From Hexactinellida sp. DTS-2022 (taxonomy: Eukaryota; Porifera; Hexactinellida), in assembly GCA_028753945.1 (NCBI GenBank), contig JAPNXP010000003.1:5766001-5830000 (forward strand): DNA of 64,000 nt, written 5' to 3'. Below the pieces are notes generated by a model, which was not told where the DNA came from, made no database searches, and saw only the letters and a list, made by a program, of their open reading frames with translations. Below, one piece after another: positions 40,401 to 50,408 of this stretch; positions within the stretch are counted from its first letter, which is position 1; each line of letters begins with the position of its first letter. Made by a program: the position numbers and the translations under genes.

Positions 40401-43400
40401 GAAATCCAATTTCAAGAACAAGAAATCCAATTTCAAGAACAAGAAATCCAATTCAAGAACAAGAAATCCAAATCAAGAACAAGAAATTCAATTTCAAGAA
40501 CAAGAAATCCAATTTCAAGAACAAGAAATCCAAATCAAGAACAAGAAATTCAATTTCAAGAACAAGAAATCCAATTTCAAGAACAAGAAATCCAATTCAA
40601 GAACAAGAAATTCAATTTCAAGAACAAGAAATCCAATTTCAAGAACAAGAAATCCAATTTCAAGAACAAGAAATCCAATTCAAGAACAAGAAATCCAAAT
40701 CAAGAACAAGAAATTCAATTTCAAGAACAAGAAATCCAATTTCAAGAACAAGAAATCCAATTTCAAGAACAAGAAATCCAATTCAAGAACAAGAAATCCA
40801 ATTTCAAGAACAAGAAATTCAATTTCAAGAACAAGAAATTCAATTTCAAGAACAAGAAATTCAAATTCAAGAACAAGAAATCCAATTCAAGAACAAGAAA
40901 TCCAATTTCAAGAACAAGAAATCCAAATCAGGAACAAGAAATTCAATTTCAAGAACAAGAAATTCAAATTCAAGAACAAGAAATTCAAATTCAAGAACAA
41001 GAAATCCAATTCAAGAACAAGAAATCCAATTCAAGAACAAGAAATTCAATTTCAAGAATAAGTTAAACTTGCTATTAATATTTAGTTAAAAATCATTTTT
41101 TTCCAAATCGTTTTTAAACTTCCTATGATCTCCAAATATCTCATTTCAAGGTTCCCTTAACCAGTTTGTGTAATAAATAAAATTTTGAAAAAAACTTTAG
41201 TATTTTGGAATTTTCCCAATAATGAATGAATGAACTAACGTCTCCATAGTCTCTAGACTCCGTATCGAGTATAACCACGAAAGCCGCAGTATCTATTATA
41301 TCCATGGATTTCTTATTTATTCCAAGCGAGGTGTGTTTCTCTCTAAAGTCAGCCCAATCGTCTCTGTCGAGAGCCGTGAAAGCTGGCAGATGTTTTTCTG
41401 CTTCTTTCGCCAAGTTTGTGTCTGCCAATATATTCTCAAAAGTCCTAAATTTGCAAGAATCAATTAAGTAAACCGGTTTTTCTAACTAACTATTTATTAT
41501 AAATGTGTAAGAAATTCCAATTTTTGTTTTATTTCCAATCCGTTTATTCTATCTATCGGATTTTCTTACTTTATTTCCATGCAGAAATTGTTCAAAAAAC
41601 CCGGTTTCGACTCTACTTAGCTAACTGGAATTTAAGAACCATTTAATGCACAGAATATACTAATCAAAATAATTTGTAATCTTGAAATTTTGATCCAAAT
41701 CTCCTGTTATTGCTTTTGAGTTACAAATGTTGTTAGTTTCTATTTCAAATTTCGACTTACTTTTCCATTTGTTTTGCTGTAACTAATTTCCCTCTGCTGT
41801 ATGCATCTATTCGGTAGAATCTCCCTTCGCGGTAAACAACCAAATGATTTGACTTTTTACCAGTTGTCATCTTCAAGTAATCTAAATGCAATCTCTATTT
41901 TAACTGAGCATCTTTTCATTCTGACCATTTAATTAACACATTTATTGCTCCTTATTGGTTAATTATGTGCTTAAAATGTGAGCCTCGATAATTAAAAGTT
42001 AGAAAAAAGGCAGTATAAATGGACTATTTTTTGTTGTCCAAATTTTTTAAGAAAATAAGGACTGAGGTCTTTAATATATTTCCAAGAATATACTTAAACA
42101 TCAGTGAACTCCTTTAAAACGAAGTCGGATATAACGAAAATAACCGCTTAGAACGAAATTAAGATTTTATCTCAGAGCACTAAATCCATTAATTATTATC
42201 CGCTTAAAACGAATATCCGGATATAACGAAGGAATTTACAGGTCCCAAGCACTTCGTTATAACGAGAGTTCACTGTATTAATATTCCATTAAATATGTTC
42301 GCGAAATTGCAAGTCGTATTTTGCACGAAATTTGCTTGTTAATTGGCAAACTTGCTATTAGAAGAATAAAATTAATATTAAATGCTCGCTTAGGGACTGG
42401 AAATAAATTGCTAATAAAGCAATATTATTGCTATTAATTAAGATAACACCACTGGATATTTAATTGTACTGTAAAACACACAACCTGTTAAAGATAATTT
42501 GTGCCGGAGTGTTTTATAAAAGTTTAATATTTAATGTGTAATAATAAACTACATAATTATTTAGTTTGTTATATTGTATTATATTATTTATTTCACCTTT
42601 CCAATCTTAAGGTCAATTGTATTAATTATTAATGTATTAAAATATTAATTGAAAGATATATAATAGCAAATGTTAGCCACAAATATTGTACAATATGTTC
42701 TAGTCACAACTAGTCCATATAAAATATTATAAAGGTTAAACTTAAATTAATTAATTATCTGATTAAATAGCAGGTGCATTTTATGAAAGGTTAATACATT
42801 TAACAAGAATATTCAATATCAATTATGCTGCGAGAAAAACAAGATAAAGCTCAAAGGTCATTATTTTATATGACCTTTCGTGATAATGGTTGAATTTACA
42901 CAGATTTTCTACTAATCGGATGATTGTTATGGCTGGTGATTTAATTAAGAATTCCATTAAAATGGCATATAATTAATAGAAATATGTTTAGTACTTACCT
43001 TGTCCTTTCATTGGAATTCGAGTTGTACCAAATAACTTCTTATATTGATTCATACACATAGGGACTAGATTGTTGGGTGTCTTTATCTAATCAATAATTG
43101 CATATCAATACAGTAGAACCTCGTTAGTAGGAACACGGTTAATACGAACACTATTTCAGTCCCCTTCAAAGCCTTTTTAATACAGTGATATTGTTAATAC
43201 GAATTCCGGATAAAGCGAATGCATTTTACGGTTCGACCAACGAGGTTCTACTGTAGTAAGTTTCAAGTAATTATAAAATAGAGATTAATTATATATATAT
43301 AGAGCTCAGTTTTTTGTAAATATTAAAATACCTAAGCTTGCTTGCCTAAAGGTCAAAATTTGAAAGTGAGGAAAATTCTCATTGCCTGAACTTACATATT

Positions 43401-46400
43401 AAAGTACTCTCACAAAAAATATTATAAAAGCGAGTCTACGCAAGGAATTATACAGGACTAGAATTGAACACTCCTAATTGTCCTAAGGTCACTAGATGAT
43501 TATGAATTTTGTTCGCCTAAAAGGTTAGTTTTGTATTACTCTATGGGGACTTTCGGTAGTTTTCGCGCTCCTAAACGAAAACATATCCCAATTCATACGT
43601 TTCTAGGTGTATGGCGCGCTCCTGGATAAAACCCTGAGTATACATACCGGTATAGCATTTTCAGATTCCAGTTTATCTTTCCATTCCATGGCCAGAGCAC
43701 TCAGAGATGCAGCTCTGCTCGCTTGCTTCCTGGGACCTTTTTTTAACACCACATCCTAACAGATATAATCATACGGTAAATACACTACAGTAGTTCGTAT
43801 TAACGAGAACCATAATTATATTAATATAGTCGACTCCGCTTAATATGGTCACTTTGGTCCGAGGCTAGTTTGACACGATTAAGCGGAGATATCTAATAAC
43901 CGAAAATATCTTAAGTCAAACTGCAATTCCTTCCTAGAATCCTGTGAAATTTTGACACGATTAAGCGGAGTAGTATACTGTATACTATTAAATCAACTTA
44001 GTTCTTAATACGATACCAAAATACGTAAGTACAGTGGTTTTCGCGAAATTGCAAGTCGAATTTTGCACAAAATTGCTTGATAATAGTGCGAACTGATAAC
44101 AATAATTACAAAACTAACATTAAATGCTCGTTCTATATCATTCTATATAATTATATTATTGATATAATAAGAAAACTTGCTAATAGACATATAATATAAT
44201 ATATTTGCTATTAGAGTAATTGCTATTATGCTATATTAGCAAGTTATTTTCAATCCCAAGTGAAATTTAATGTAAATATCGTCAAATAGCAAACAAATTT
44301 CGTGCAAAATGCGACTTGCTAATATGCGAACACCATTGTAACAATAAAACGCAAAACTAACATTAAATACTCGTTCTATATACAGTCAGGTTCTTTTATT
44401 ATGAACATTCAAGGGACCAAAAATTGTGTTCATAATAGAGAGACTTCATAATAAGCGAACTCAACTTAATACAAACCCTATGTAAGTTGTTAAATTGGGA
44501 CCGTAGGATTTGTTCATAATAAATAATCTTCATATTAAGCAGACGAAATCTTGTTCATAATAAGCAGACCTGACTGTAATTTGATACCATTATATTATTG
44601 ATTATAAATAAAACATTAACAACATTATATGCTCAGTGCTCACCACACAGTAGTAGTTGCTGTTCGTCATAATCCCAGGATACGGCGTGGTGTTGTCATT
44701 GGGAAACTTTGCTTTTCTCCCCGAGGCCAGATACACGTAATCCTCCCACCAATCCGTTATGTAGTTCTGCGTTATCCACGTGCGGAGGATCAAGTAGCGC
44801 TGTAGGGTGTTACCCTCGTTCCTGAGACAGCTCTTCGCGAGCTCCTCGATCTCTATACATACTCGGTATAACGTAGCCTTGTTATAACGGGAATAAGGGC
44901 TTGGGACCTGTAAATCCCTTCGTTAGTGTACGTACTAACTGACATATTATATATATATACAACACAACATAATATGATGAGATATCAAATAGCCGTGTTT
45001 TCATTGTTATACAGTCTGTTCTCTCTAATAGTCCACTTATTTACTTGTCCAAATCAACTATTTATATATCTGTAATATTTAGTCCATATTCTATAATAGT
45101 CCACTTTGGGCCAATTGACCACTGGTGGACTATTATAGAGAACAGTGTGACGTGTAACGGGAATCAGGGATTGGGACCTGTAAATCCCTTCGTTAGTGTA
45201 CTACTAACCGAGTCTATCCTATATATAATTACATACTGCTTTATAAACCAGGTCACGGGTCAGGAAACCACTCTCTATCACTATAAATACTCGTTATAAC
45301 GTACCCTCGTTATAACGGGAAAATTATCTGGCTCAGAAATCCCTTTTTTCTGGCCCAGAAATTTCAGGATAAACCCTTGTTTGAGAGTTCAGTACAGATT
45401 TTCAAATATTGCCGCATCATTAAATTATACCAATCATGTATTTGGCTAACACCTTTAGGTGCCATAAAAGCCGGCCAAGAAAATCCTATATAAGCCTAAT
45501 AAACTGTGTTGCAAATCGAATGGAATTGACCAAATTCTCAATGGTTGCACATATATAACGTACGTTTGTATTCCTCATCGGTTTGGTACGGCTTGACCGA
45601 CTCTAGATATTTTGTAATTGTGCTGTTTAGCGGTGGGAGAGGTAGCTTTGGGAGAGAGCGCTGGTACGAAAATAGAAGTTCTTTCGAATAGCCGCAGAGA
45701 ATCTTAAGACAAACCGCCCTGTATACAATAATAAGAATTGGTAAATATAAGTGCAGTTTAATTAATAGCTATAATGACCAATTTATTATAAGGAATTACT
45801 TATACTACAGTAGAACCTAGTTAGTACGAACACGGTTAATACGAACAAACAGTTCCACAAAATCAGGTCCATACAATGGCTATTCAATGGGTATTACTCC
45901 GGGTAATACGAACTCCGGAAAAGCGAACAAAATTTACCGTCCATTGGTATTCGTATATGTTCGTACATATATAGGAAGATAATAATTTAACCTCTAATTG
46001 TTACTTACCAAACTTTGGTTTTAAGAGACAACTTTGCGGGATTTTCAAATACCCAGCAATGGTACATGAGTAGGAACCTGAGACAGTAGTGCTGCACTAG
46101 CGAGAATAGAAACCAAGATACAACTGCAACTGGTAGAGTTATGTAGATAATCTGGAATAGCCATATCTGGGAAGTATACCTAGAAATTAGTATTTATAAA
46201 TAAAGTTTAAAATATACAGGGATGTTTGCCTAATAATTGTTCTAATACAGTTGAAACCTATTTTTTCTAACCATTTCTTTTCAGATAAAAATAGTTAGAA
46301 AAAACAGATGAAAAATACTAGTAAAGTTGGAATTTCTTATATAAGATTGTATCACTGATAGTTAGAATAACCCGAGTTAGAATAAACCGGTTTCGACTGT

Positions 46401-48003
46401 ACTATCAATAATATTGCTCTATTAGCAAGTTATTTTAAGTCCCCAAGCGAGCATTTAATGTTAATTAATTCTGTTCCTCTAACTGTCTAACAGCAAGTTA
46501 TTAGCAAGAAAATTCATGCAAAACTTGATATTACTCGACACCTGTAAATTGTAAATCCTAATTTGTTTTAGGGCTTATAAGTTATATCTATCTATCTGCC
46601 AACACCTTTGAATTTTTGATGTTAAAAAATTACCTTGCAATTTAAATAAGAAAAGTGTTGGTCGATATAAGTAATTTCTATTATAAATCTAATTTAATTT
46701 GATTCCAAAATCGTCCTCTAATTTCAACAATCATGTTGTCTGATAATTTTCTTGATTAATTAACATTGTTTACATATTATTATTAGCAACAATAATTAGA
46801 TATTCATTTCTTGCTGGCAAATACATTCGTAATTAGCATATTTGGATTCTTATACACTAAATGAAGTTGATTAAAATTTCAGAATAATTTATATATATTT
46901 TGACATTACATTATTTATTCGATGTTGCAACCTGAATTAAGTAATGTTATTGTAAACAACAACAATAACAACAACAACAAAAACAAGATATATCTATTTC
47001 CCTTGTCCCATTTTTGTTATTATTTTGAATAAAAAAGGATTCTCTGTCCACACATTGGTTAACTTCCTCCCCTCGTAAGCGTTACGTAACGTTTGAACTG
47101 CCCTTAGTAATTCGAGATTAAATTCGTAATTAGAGTGTTTTGGCTAACTAACTCAATTAATTAAGTCAGAAATTATTTGTGACTTTTCAATTATAATGGG
47201 ACACTAAAACCTTGCAATTATACAAATCATAACAGCACAAATCAACCAATCAATTCACTTACTATGATTATAATAATTAATTAGATTATACGTATAATTA
47301 GAATTAAACAATGGATTTTACGTAATTTACGTAACGGATTTAGGCTTAGAAAATGTTATTGATCGATAAATCTTCATAAATCTTACTGATAAATCTTACA
47401 ATAGAAAACAGTTATAACAACATATTTATTTACAAATCAAAGTGTGTAAATCCTTAGTCCCTTATCGCTTACACTTGAAACTCCTTAAATTAATAGAATT
47501 TGGGGACATTTAAGTATAAGACCGTTCAAATTTACGTAACGCTTCCAAGGGGGTTGGTTAACTAATGTGTGACAAACCAACCTTTTGTATTGCAAATTGG
47601 TCAAAAAGCGTGACATAGGGAATTGAGTATAGAATTTCGAGAATTTACATTACGTAATAATAAAGTACCCCTAGTAATATACTGAGAATTGCTATCAATC
47701 AACCTACCAAGGCAAATATCCGTAAGCTTTGTCTATGAAGTAAAACGTGTTGTCTAGCGGCCAAATCGAACCGGGAATGTAAAGGGAATATATCATAAGG
47801 AGAGTCTCAATAACCATAAAGTGGAAAGGGGAGGAGGGAAATGTTCCTCTATGGATTATGTTCAAAATTCGATCGAATCTTTTCATGTATCCTTTGAGGA
47901 AAATACGCAGAATTATGCAGAATACTTTTCGACTGAATTGGTAGTGAATTCCGTCGTCTGCGACGTAGAATTGGAAAGCAACAGCTGATGAAGCCTCGGC
48001 CAT
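34423..48003 (-). CDS. CPT1: carnitine O-palmitoyltransferase 1
   Basis: Minus-strand exons 47708-48003, 46009-46179, 45564-45718, 44644-44852, 43648-43755, 42999-43086, 41761-41881, 41240-41444, 39234-39559, 38912-38996, 38189-38488, 37225-37413, 36074-36238 and 34423-34611 join in phase to 868 residues. The enzyme moves long-chain acyl groups from CoA to carnitine at the mitochondrial outer membrane, the control step of beta-oxidation. [12 protein letters not shown] matches the CPT1 regulatory N-terminus. Two membrane segments lie at about 60-82 and 104-130. [14 protein letters not shown] opens the catalytic part, with catalytic His512 in [20 protein letters not shown] at 663-672 and [20 protein letters not shown] near the end. 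It is about 95 residues longer than the usual ~773, mainly through an insert in exon 4 ([19 protein letters not shown]) and a serine/asparagine-rich tail. Position 5 is Ser where vertebrate CPT1A has His. Introns are full of repeats. Confidence 0.95.
34700..34780. repeat. repeat family I fragment
   Basis: It carries CTTCGCAAAGCTGGGCTTTT and AAAAGGTGTTGGCCGATATA, in CPT1 intron 13. Confidence 0.65.
34890..35044. mobile_element. MITE family F
   Basis: Ends CAGTGGTGTTCGCGTAATAG and TATTAGGCGAACACCACTG are perfectly inverted over about 19 bp. It lies in CPT1 intron 13. Confidence 0.92.
35855..36020. mobile_element. MITE family A
   Basis: It begins TAGTATAACCTCGTTAGTAC and ends CTAACGAAGTTCTACTG. 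The interior has AATTCCGGATAAGGCGAACG. It ends 54 nt from the exon 13 donor of CPT1. Confidence 0.88.
36288..36431. mobile_element. MITE, family F relative
   Basis: Ends CAGTGGAGTTGCTTTATTAT and TTGCTATTAAGCAATTCCACTG, TA-flanked. It uses the TTATTAGCAA and AATACTGTTAATTTCATTCC words of family F with different termini, so it is likely a sister family. Confidence 0.8.
36676..36894. mobile_element. MITE family C, inverse orientation
   Basis: It begins CAGTCAGGTCTGCTTATTGT and ends CATAATAAACCTGACTG. It includes an A-rich expansion near 36715-36765. It lies in CPT1 intron 12. Confidence 0.85.
37008..37161. mobile_element. MITE family F
   Basis: It contains TCGCCTAATAGCAATTGCTC, CCTCTAATAGTAAGTTCGCT and GCAAAATGCGACTTGCTATT, ending ACGCGACACCACTG. 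It lies 64 nt from exon 12 of CPT1. Confidence 0.8.
37756..37889. mobile_element. hAT-like MITE family L
   Basis: Ends CAGCGATTCCCAACCTTTTT and CCCCAGGTTGGGAACCACTG match the copy at 55228-55363 and the widespread hAT terminus CAGTGGTTCCCAACC. Flanks are rearranged, and no clean 8-bp duplication is visible. Confidence 0.85.
38004..38200 (-). repeat. partial tandem copies of the CPT1 exon 11 donor region
   Basis: ACTTACATTGATNGGAT occurs at about 38010, 38131 and 38184. The last is the real exon 11/intron 11 border in minus orientation. Adjacent TACTAAGTACTAACTA and GTATAAGAGCTTAACACTAC words are shared too, so intron 11 carries two copies of the exon edge with intact GTAAGT. Confidence 0.8.
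38828..38890. repeat. repeat family H fragment
   Basis: It contains ACAAAATTTATAGACGGTCT and TTTTGTATGGGCTTTTTATA, in CPT1 intron 10. Confidence 0.6.
39066..39220. mobile_element. inverted-repeat element family H
   Basis: The left end is ATGTAGACCGTATATTTCTA and the right end TTTATAGACCGTCTACATAT. The middle has CCATAGACGGCAGGGCTTTT. It ends 14 nt from the exon 9 donor of CPT1. Confidence 0.8.
39594..39760 (+). repeat. (GTTT)n microsatellite in CPT1 intron 8
   Basis: Nearly uninterrupted GTTT/GTCT tetranucleotides start about 35 nt from exon 9. Three overlapping 64-residue frames on both strands here are low-complexity artefacts. Confidence 0.95.
39833..41060 (+). repeat. 1.2-kb minisatellite in CPT1 intron 8
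   Basis: About 60 head-to-tail copies of a 19-21-bp unit, typically CAAGAACAAGAAATCCAATT with T-number variants (TT, TTT or AA before CAAG). The unit lacks stops in all three plus frames, so a 421-codon frame survives across it. CPT1 exons on the other strand flank it, so it is intronic. Confidence 0.95.
41471..41617. mobile_element. MITE family P
   Basis: It contains AAACCGGTTTTTCTAACTAA on the left and AAAACCCGGTTTCGACTCTA on the right, with TGTAAGAAATTCCAATTTTT inside. The left end is degraded. Confidence 0.75.
42102..42275. mobile_element. MITE family B
   Basis: Ends CAGTGAACTCCTTTAAAACG and TCGTTATAACGAGAGTTCACTG. The interior has ACTAAATCCATTAATTATTA and CGAATATCCGGATATAACGA. Confidence 0.88.
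42288..42455. mobile_element. MITE family F, diverged
   Basis: GTTCGCGAAATTGCAAGTCG, TTAATTGGCAAACTTGCTAT and ATGCTCGCTTAGGGACTGGA mark the family. It follows the family B copy directly. Confidence 0.7.
43111..43253. mobile_element. MITE family A
   Basis: Ends CAGTAGAACCTCGTTAGTAG and GACCAACGAGGTTCTACTG, TA-flanked. It starts 25 nt outside the exon 6 acceptor of CPT1. Confidence 0.88.
43440..43645. repeat. dispersed repeat family K relative
   Basis: It contains TTATACAGGACTAGAATTG, GTCCTAAGGTCACTAGATGA, GCCTAAAAGGTTAGTTTTGT, TAGTTTTCGCGCTCCTAAAC and GCGCGCTCCTGGATAAAACC. It is the inverse of the sequence at about 7243-7410. Confidence 0.65.
43827..43982. mobile_element. MITE family E
   Basis: It begins TAGTCGACTCCGCTTAATAT and ends TTAAGCGGAGTAGTATACTG. 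The interior has TGACACGATTAAGCGGAGAT. Confidence 0.82.
44032..44337. mobile_element. MITE family F, expanded
   Basis: Ends CAGTGGTTTTCGCGAAATTG and AATATGCGAACACCATTG. The centre is extended by AT-rich sequence including TATATTATTGATATAATAAG. Confidence 0.75.
44387..44575. mobile_element. MITE family C
   Basis: Ends CAGTCAGGTTCTTTTATTAT and CATAATAAGCAGACCTGACTG, TA-flanked. This is the best-preserved copy. It lies in CPT1 intron 4. Confidence 0.92.
44866..44940. mobile_element. MITE family B-like fragment
   Basis: It has CGGTATAACGTAGCCTTGTT, ATAACGGGAATAAGGGCTTG and GACCTGTAAATCCCTTCGTT. It starts 14 nt outside the exon 4 acceptor of CPT1. A second similar fragment lies at about 45150-45320. 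Confidence 0.6.
45012..45149. mobile_element. MITE family S
   Basis: Left end CAGTCTGTTCTCTCTAATAG and right end CTATTATAGAGAACAGTGTG are inverted, with GTCCAC/GTGGAC next to each. Only one copy was seen. Confidence 0.75.
45808..45967. mobile_element. MITE family A, subtype A2, right end lost
   Basis: It begins CAGTAGAACCTAGTTAGTAC and contains AACAGTTCCACAAAATCAGG and AACTCCGGAAAAGCGAACAA. It stops after GGTATTCGTATATGTTCGTA without the usual GGTTCTACTG. Confidence 0.75.
46248..46399. mobile_element. MITE family P
   Basis: Ends CAGTTGAAACCTATTTTTTC and AATAAACCGGTTTCGACTG. The interior has AAAATAGTTAGAAAAAACAG. Confidence 0.82.
46400..46560. mobile_element. MITE family F
   Basis: It contains ATATTGCTCTATTAGCAAGT, GTCCCCAAGCGAGCATTTAA and GCAAAACTTGATATTACTCG. 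It begins directly at the right end of the family P copy. Confidence 0.7.
47052..47565. repeat. repeat family Q, inverted ends
   Basis: The left end is CACACATTGGTTAACTTCCT with AAGCGTTACGTAACG. The right end is TTTACGTAACGCTTCCAAGG with GGTTAACTAATGTGTG. Single ends with the same words occur at about 11515-11590, 29760-29860 and 57385-57480. Confidence 0.7.
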
Positions 48004-48137
48004 TGGTACTAAAATATATTTTATGCATAAATACAATTTGTAGACAAATACAAGTATATATGAATTTCTAAATTTATTGGCAAAATTAGGAAAAACACAC
48101 AATTTTTAAAATCATAGGCAAAGCATATATAATTTTG

Positions 48138-48262
48138 AGTTTACTTATACAGCGATCATCAGTACTTTCTACCGATGGTGTTTTTTATAAACATAAAAAA
48201 ACAATCGGTAGAAAGTAGCGAGGTTTTTTAATACAAACGCCGATGATCGATGGATAAGTAAA
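48138..48262. repeat. palindromic element T in CPT1 upstream region
   Basis: The outer arms GTTTACTTATACAGCGATCATC and GATGATCGATGGATAAGTAAAC pair imperfectly. An inner pair ACTTTCTACCGAT / ATCGGTAGAAAGT flanks an AT-rich loop. It lies about 135 bp upstream of the CPT1 start codon. Confidence 0.8.
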
Positions 48263-48307
48263 CTGTATAATTTTTATGCTATAAACCATAAAAAAGTTTT
48301 CACAATA

Positions 48308-48494
48308 CAGTCGAAACCGGTTTTTTAACCAATTCTTTGAATGGAAATAAAGTAGAAAAATGCGATAGTTAGAATAATCGATTGAAAATAAAACAAAATT
48401 GGAAATTCTTGCACATTTAGAATAAATAGTTAATTAGAAAAAACCGATTAGTTAATTAAGAAAAACCGGTGTTAGAAAAACCTGGATTCAACTG
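48308..48494. mobile_element. MITE family P, with internal duplication
   Basis: It begins CAGTCGAAACCGGTTTTTTA and ends CTGGATTCAACTG. AGTTAATTAGAAAAAACCG and GTTAATTAAGAAAAACCGG appear in series near the right end, suggesting a short duplication. Confidence 0.8.
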
Positions 48495-48999
48495 TATACG
48501 TAATTTATAATTTTAGTTCTGAGAAATAACAAATAAAATTGGTTTATTTCTCATTCAAATACAATTACCTATTTGTCTTTGCAAGAACTAATGTATCAGA
48601 AATAGAATGAATAGCAGAAATTTATTGTAAAGTCAGCGTACAAATTAATATATAAGAAATAAAACTGACCTTTCGAGTCTGATCAGGCCACAAACAAACG
48701 ATTTAGAGGTGAGTTTATCAAATATCGACAAACATTTAAGTTATTTGACCTTTACTAAGCTAAGGTCAAATTTACAATCAGAAGCCGTTTTTGAATAAAT
48801 TACAATGCATACTGAATGGCTGTATTCACTTCTATTACTGCATTAATTAAGAAAGATGAGAACTATGTAATTTCCTCTCTATGCCTTTCTGTTGTGTAAG
48901 TGTGTGGGTTTGTTTTCCCAAATATACATTTTTCGCACCTAGCATTTATAACAAGTATGTAATAATCTAAAAATACAATTAGATATTCACCTAAAGCAA

Positions 49000-49325
49000 T
49001 TGCTCTAATAGTACCGTAATAACAAATCCAATTTTGCTTGCTAATTGGCGAACTTGCTATTAGAGGTACATAATTAACATGAAATTCTTGGGGACTTAAA
49101 ATAACTTGATAATACAGGTAAACCTCCCAAAGCGGCACCCATCGGGAGAATGATTTTGTGCCGCTTCTCGGAGGTTTACCTGTAGAGCAATATTTCCTAT
49201 TAGAGCAATTGCTATTAGGCGAACATTAATGTTAATTCTGTTCCTCTAATATCAAATTTGCTTATTAGCATGCAAATTTCGTGTAAAATGCGACTTGATA
49301 TTACACGAACGAACACCACAGTAAT
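49000..49325. mobile_element. MITE family F split by element N
   Basis: The left part has TTGCTTGCTAATTGGCGAAC, TGGGGACTTAAAATAACTTG; the right part has GAGCAATTGCTATTAGGCGA and AAATGCGACTTGATATTACA. A 68-bp element lies between at 49115-49182. Confidence 0.75.
49115..49182. mobile_element. 68-bp palindromic MITE family N in family F
   Basis: CAGGTAAACCTCCCAAAGCG at the left mirrors GCTTCTCGGAGGTTTACCTG at the right, TA on both sides. A degraded copy is at about 58215-58410. Confidence 0.9.
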
Positions 49326-49827
49326 GTTGAATCTATAATCTTGAAAATCGACCAGTTTCTAAATTGACCTTTCTAGGATAATGAATAATTTCTTGAATTA
49401 TTCCAAATTATTAATGGGTTAAATGATTCTAACTTTCTAAAGTTAATTTTATGATTGTTATCACAATTATCTTAAAACTCTAGAGTCTAGATTATATTTT
49501 GACTATTTATTCATTATTGCTTGAATTTGCTTCTAATATTAATTGCCTTTGTTTCGAATAATTCATGTTGATTCTTTCGCCAGAATCGCCACAATGAATA
49601 ATTCAATAATTAATCTCAATTTTTGGCAATGATGCTTTGAATTAATCAACTAGTTGTATTATTTTGTTACGCTTTATGCAAGAAGCTTCACCAACACAAA
49701 GCTGTTAGCTAAGCTGCTAGATAGAATACCTATACTAACTATATGAAGGCAAAAGTATTCAATAAATACGTAGGTATAAACAAGTGCTATAGATATAAAT
49801 TGTTTGTTTATTCAATAAAGAACAATA

Positions 49828-49973
49828 CAGTAGTGTTCACCAAATAGCAATTGCTCTATTAGCAAGTTATTTTCAGAGCATTTAATGTTAATTTTGTACC
49901 TCTAATAGCAAGTTCACCTATTAGCAAGCAAATTTCGTGCAAAATGCGACTTGCTATTACGCGAACACCACTG
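49828..49973. mobile_element. MITE family F
   Basis: Ends CAGTAGTGTTCACCAAATAG and CTATTACGCGAACACCACTG, TA-flanked. Confidence 0.9.
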
Positions 49974-50408
49974 TATAAGACTAATTAAACTCTAACTTCT
50001 CTAACTATTGAATAAATGGAATTTATAAGATGGTATTAATGGTATTAAAGCCAAGCTAGAAGCTATAGGGATATTATTCGTAGTTAAATCTACTCTCATT
50101 AGTAGGAAACCAGGGAAGATATGTATATATTTCCCTTTCCCGAAATTATTATTGACAGTTGTTGCTAATATAGGGACAAAGTTTGGTAGTAAAAGGAATT
50201 CGTATTAACAGTATTTCTCACTGTTTTCAGTTACAAATATTTATATGTATTTTTGGTTTGTAGACAAACAAACATTGTTTATTAGTGTAAAAGTCAGTTA
50301 TTAACAATTCGATACAGTTCATTACATAAGAATACAAGCTGTAAATCTACAAAGGAATAAAATTCTGTTTGTTGCACTAAGCAATTAGTGGAGTTATTTC
50401 AAGTATTT

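Larger units (their letters stand above)
48004..50408. other. intergenic region between CPT1 and Rabin8 genes
   Basis: It should contain the CPT1 promoter and the Rabin8 3' UTR. It holds a palindromic element T (48138-48262), MITE P (48308), MITE F with an inserted N element (about 49000-49325), and MITE F (49828). No gene is recognised; a frame at 48863-49138 runs over the MITE. Confidence 0.7.

Noticed and set aside
39824..41089. A 421-codon open frame on the plus strand
   Set aside because: It is wholly a 19-21-bp minisatellite inside CPT1 intron 8; stops are absent because the unit lacks them, not because of selection for a protein.
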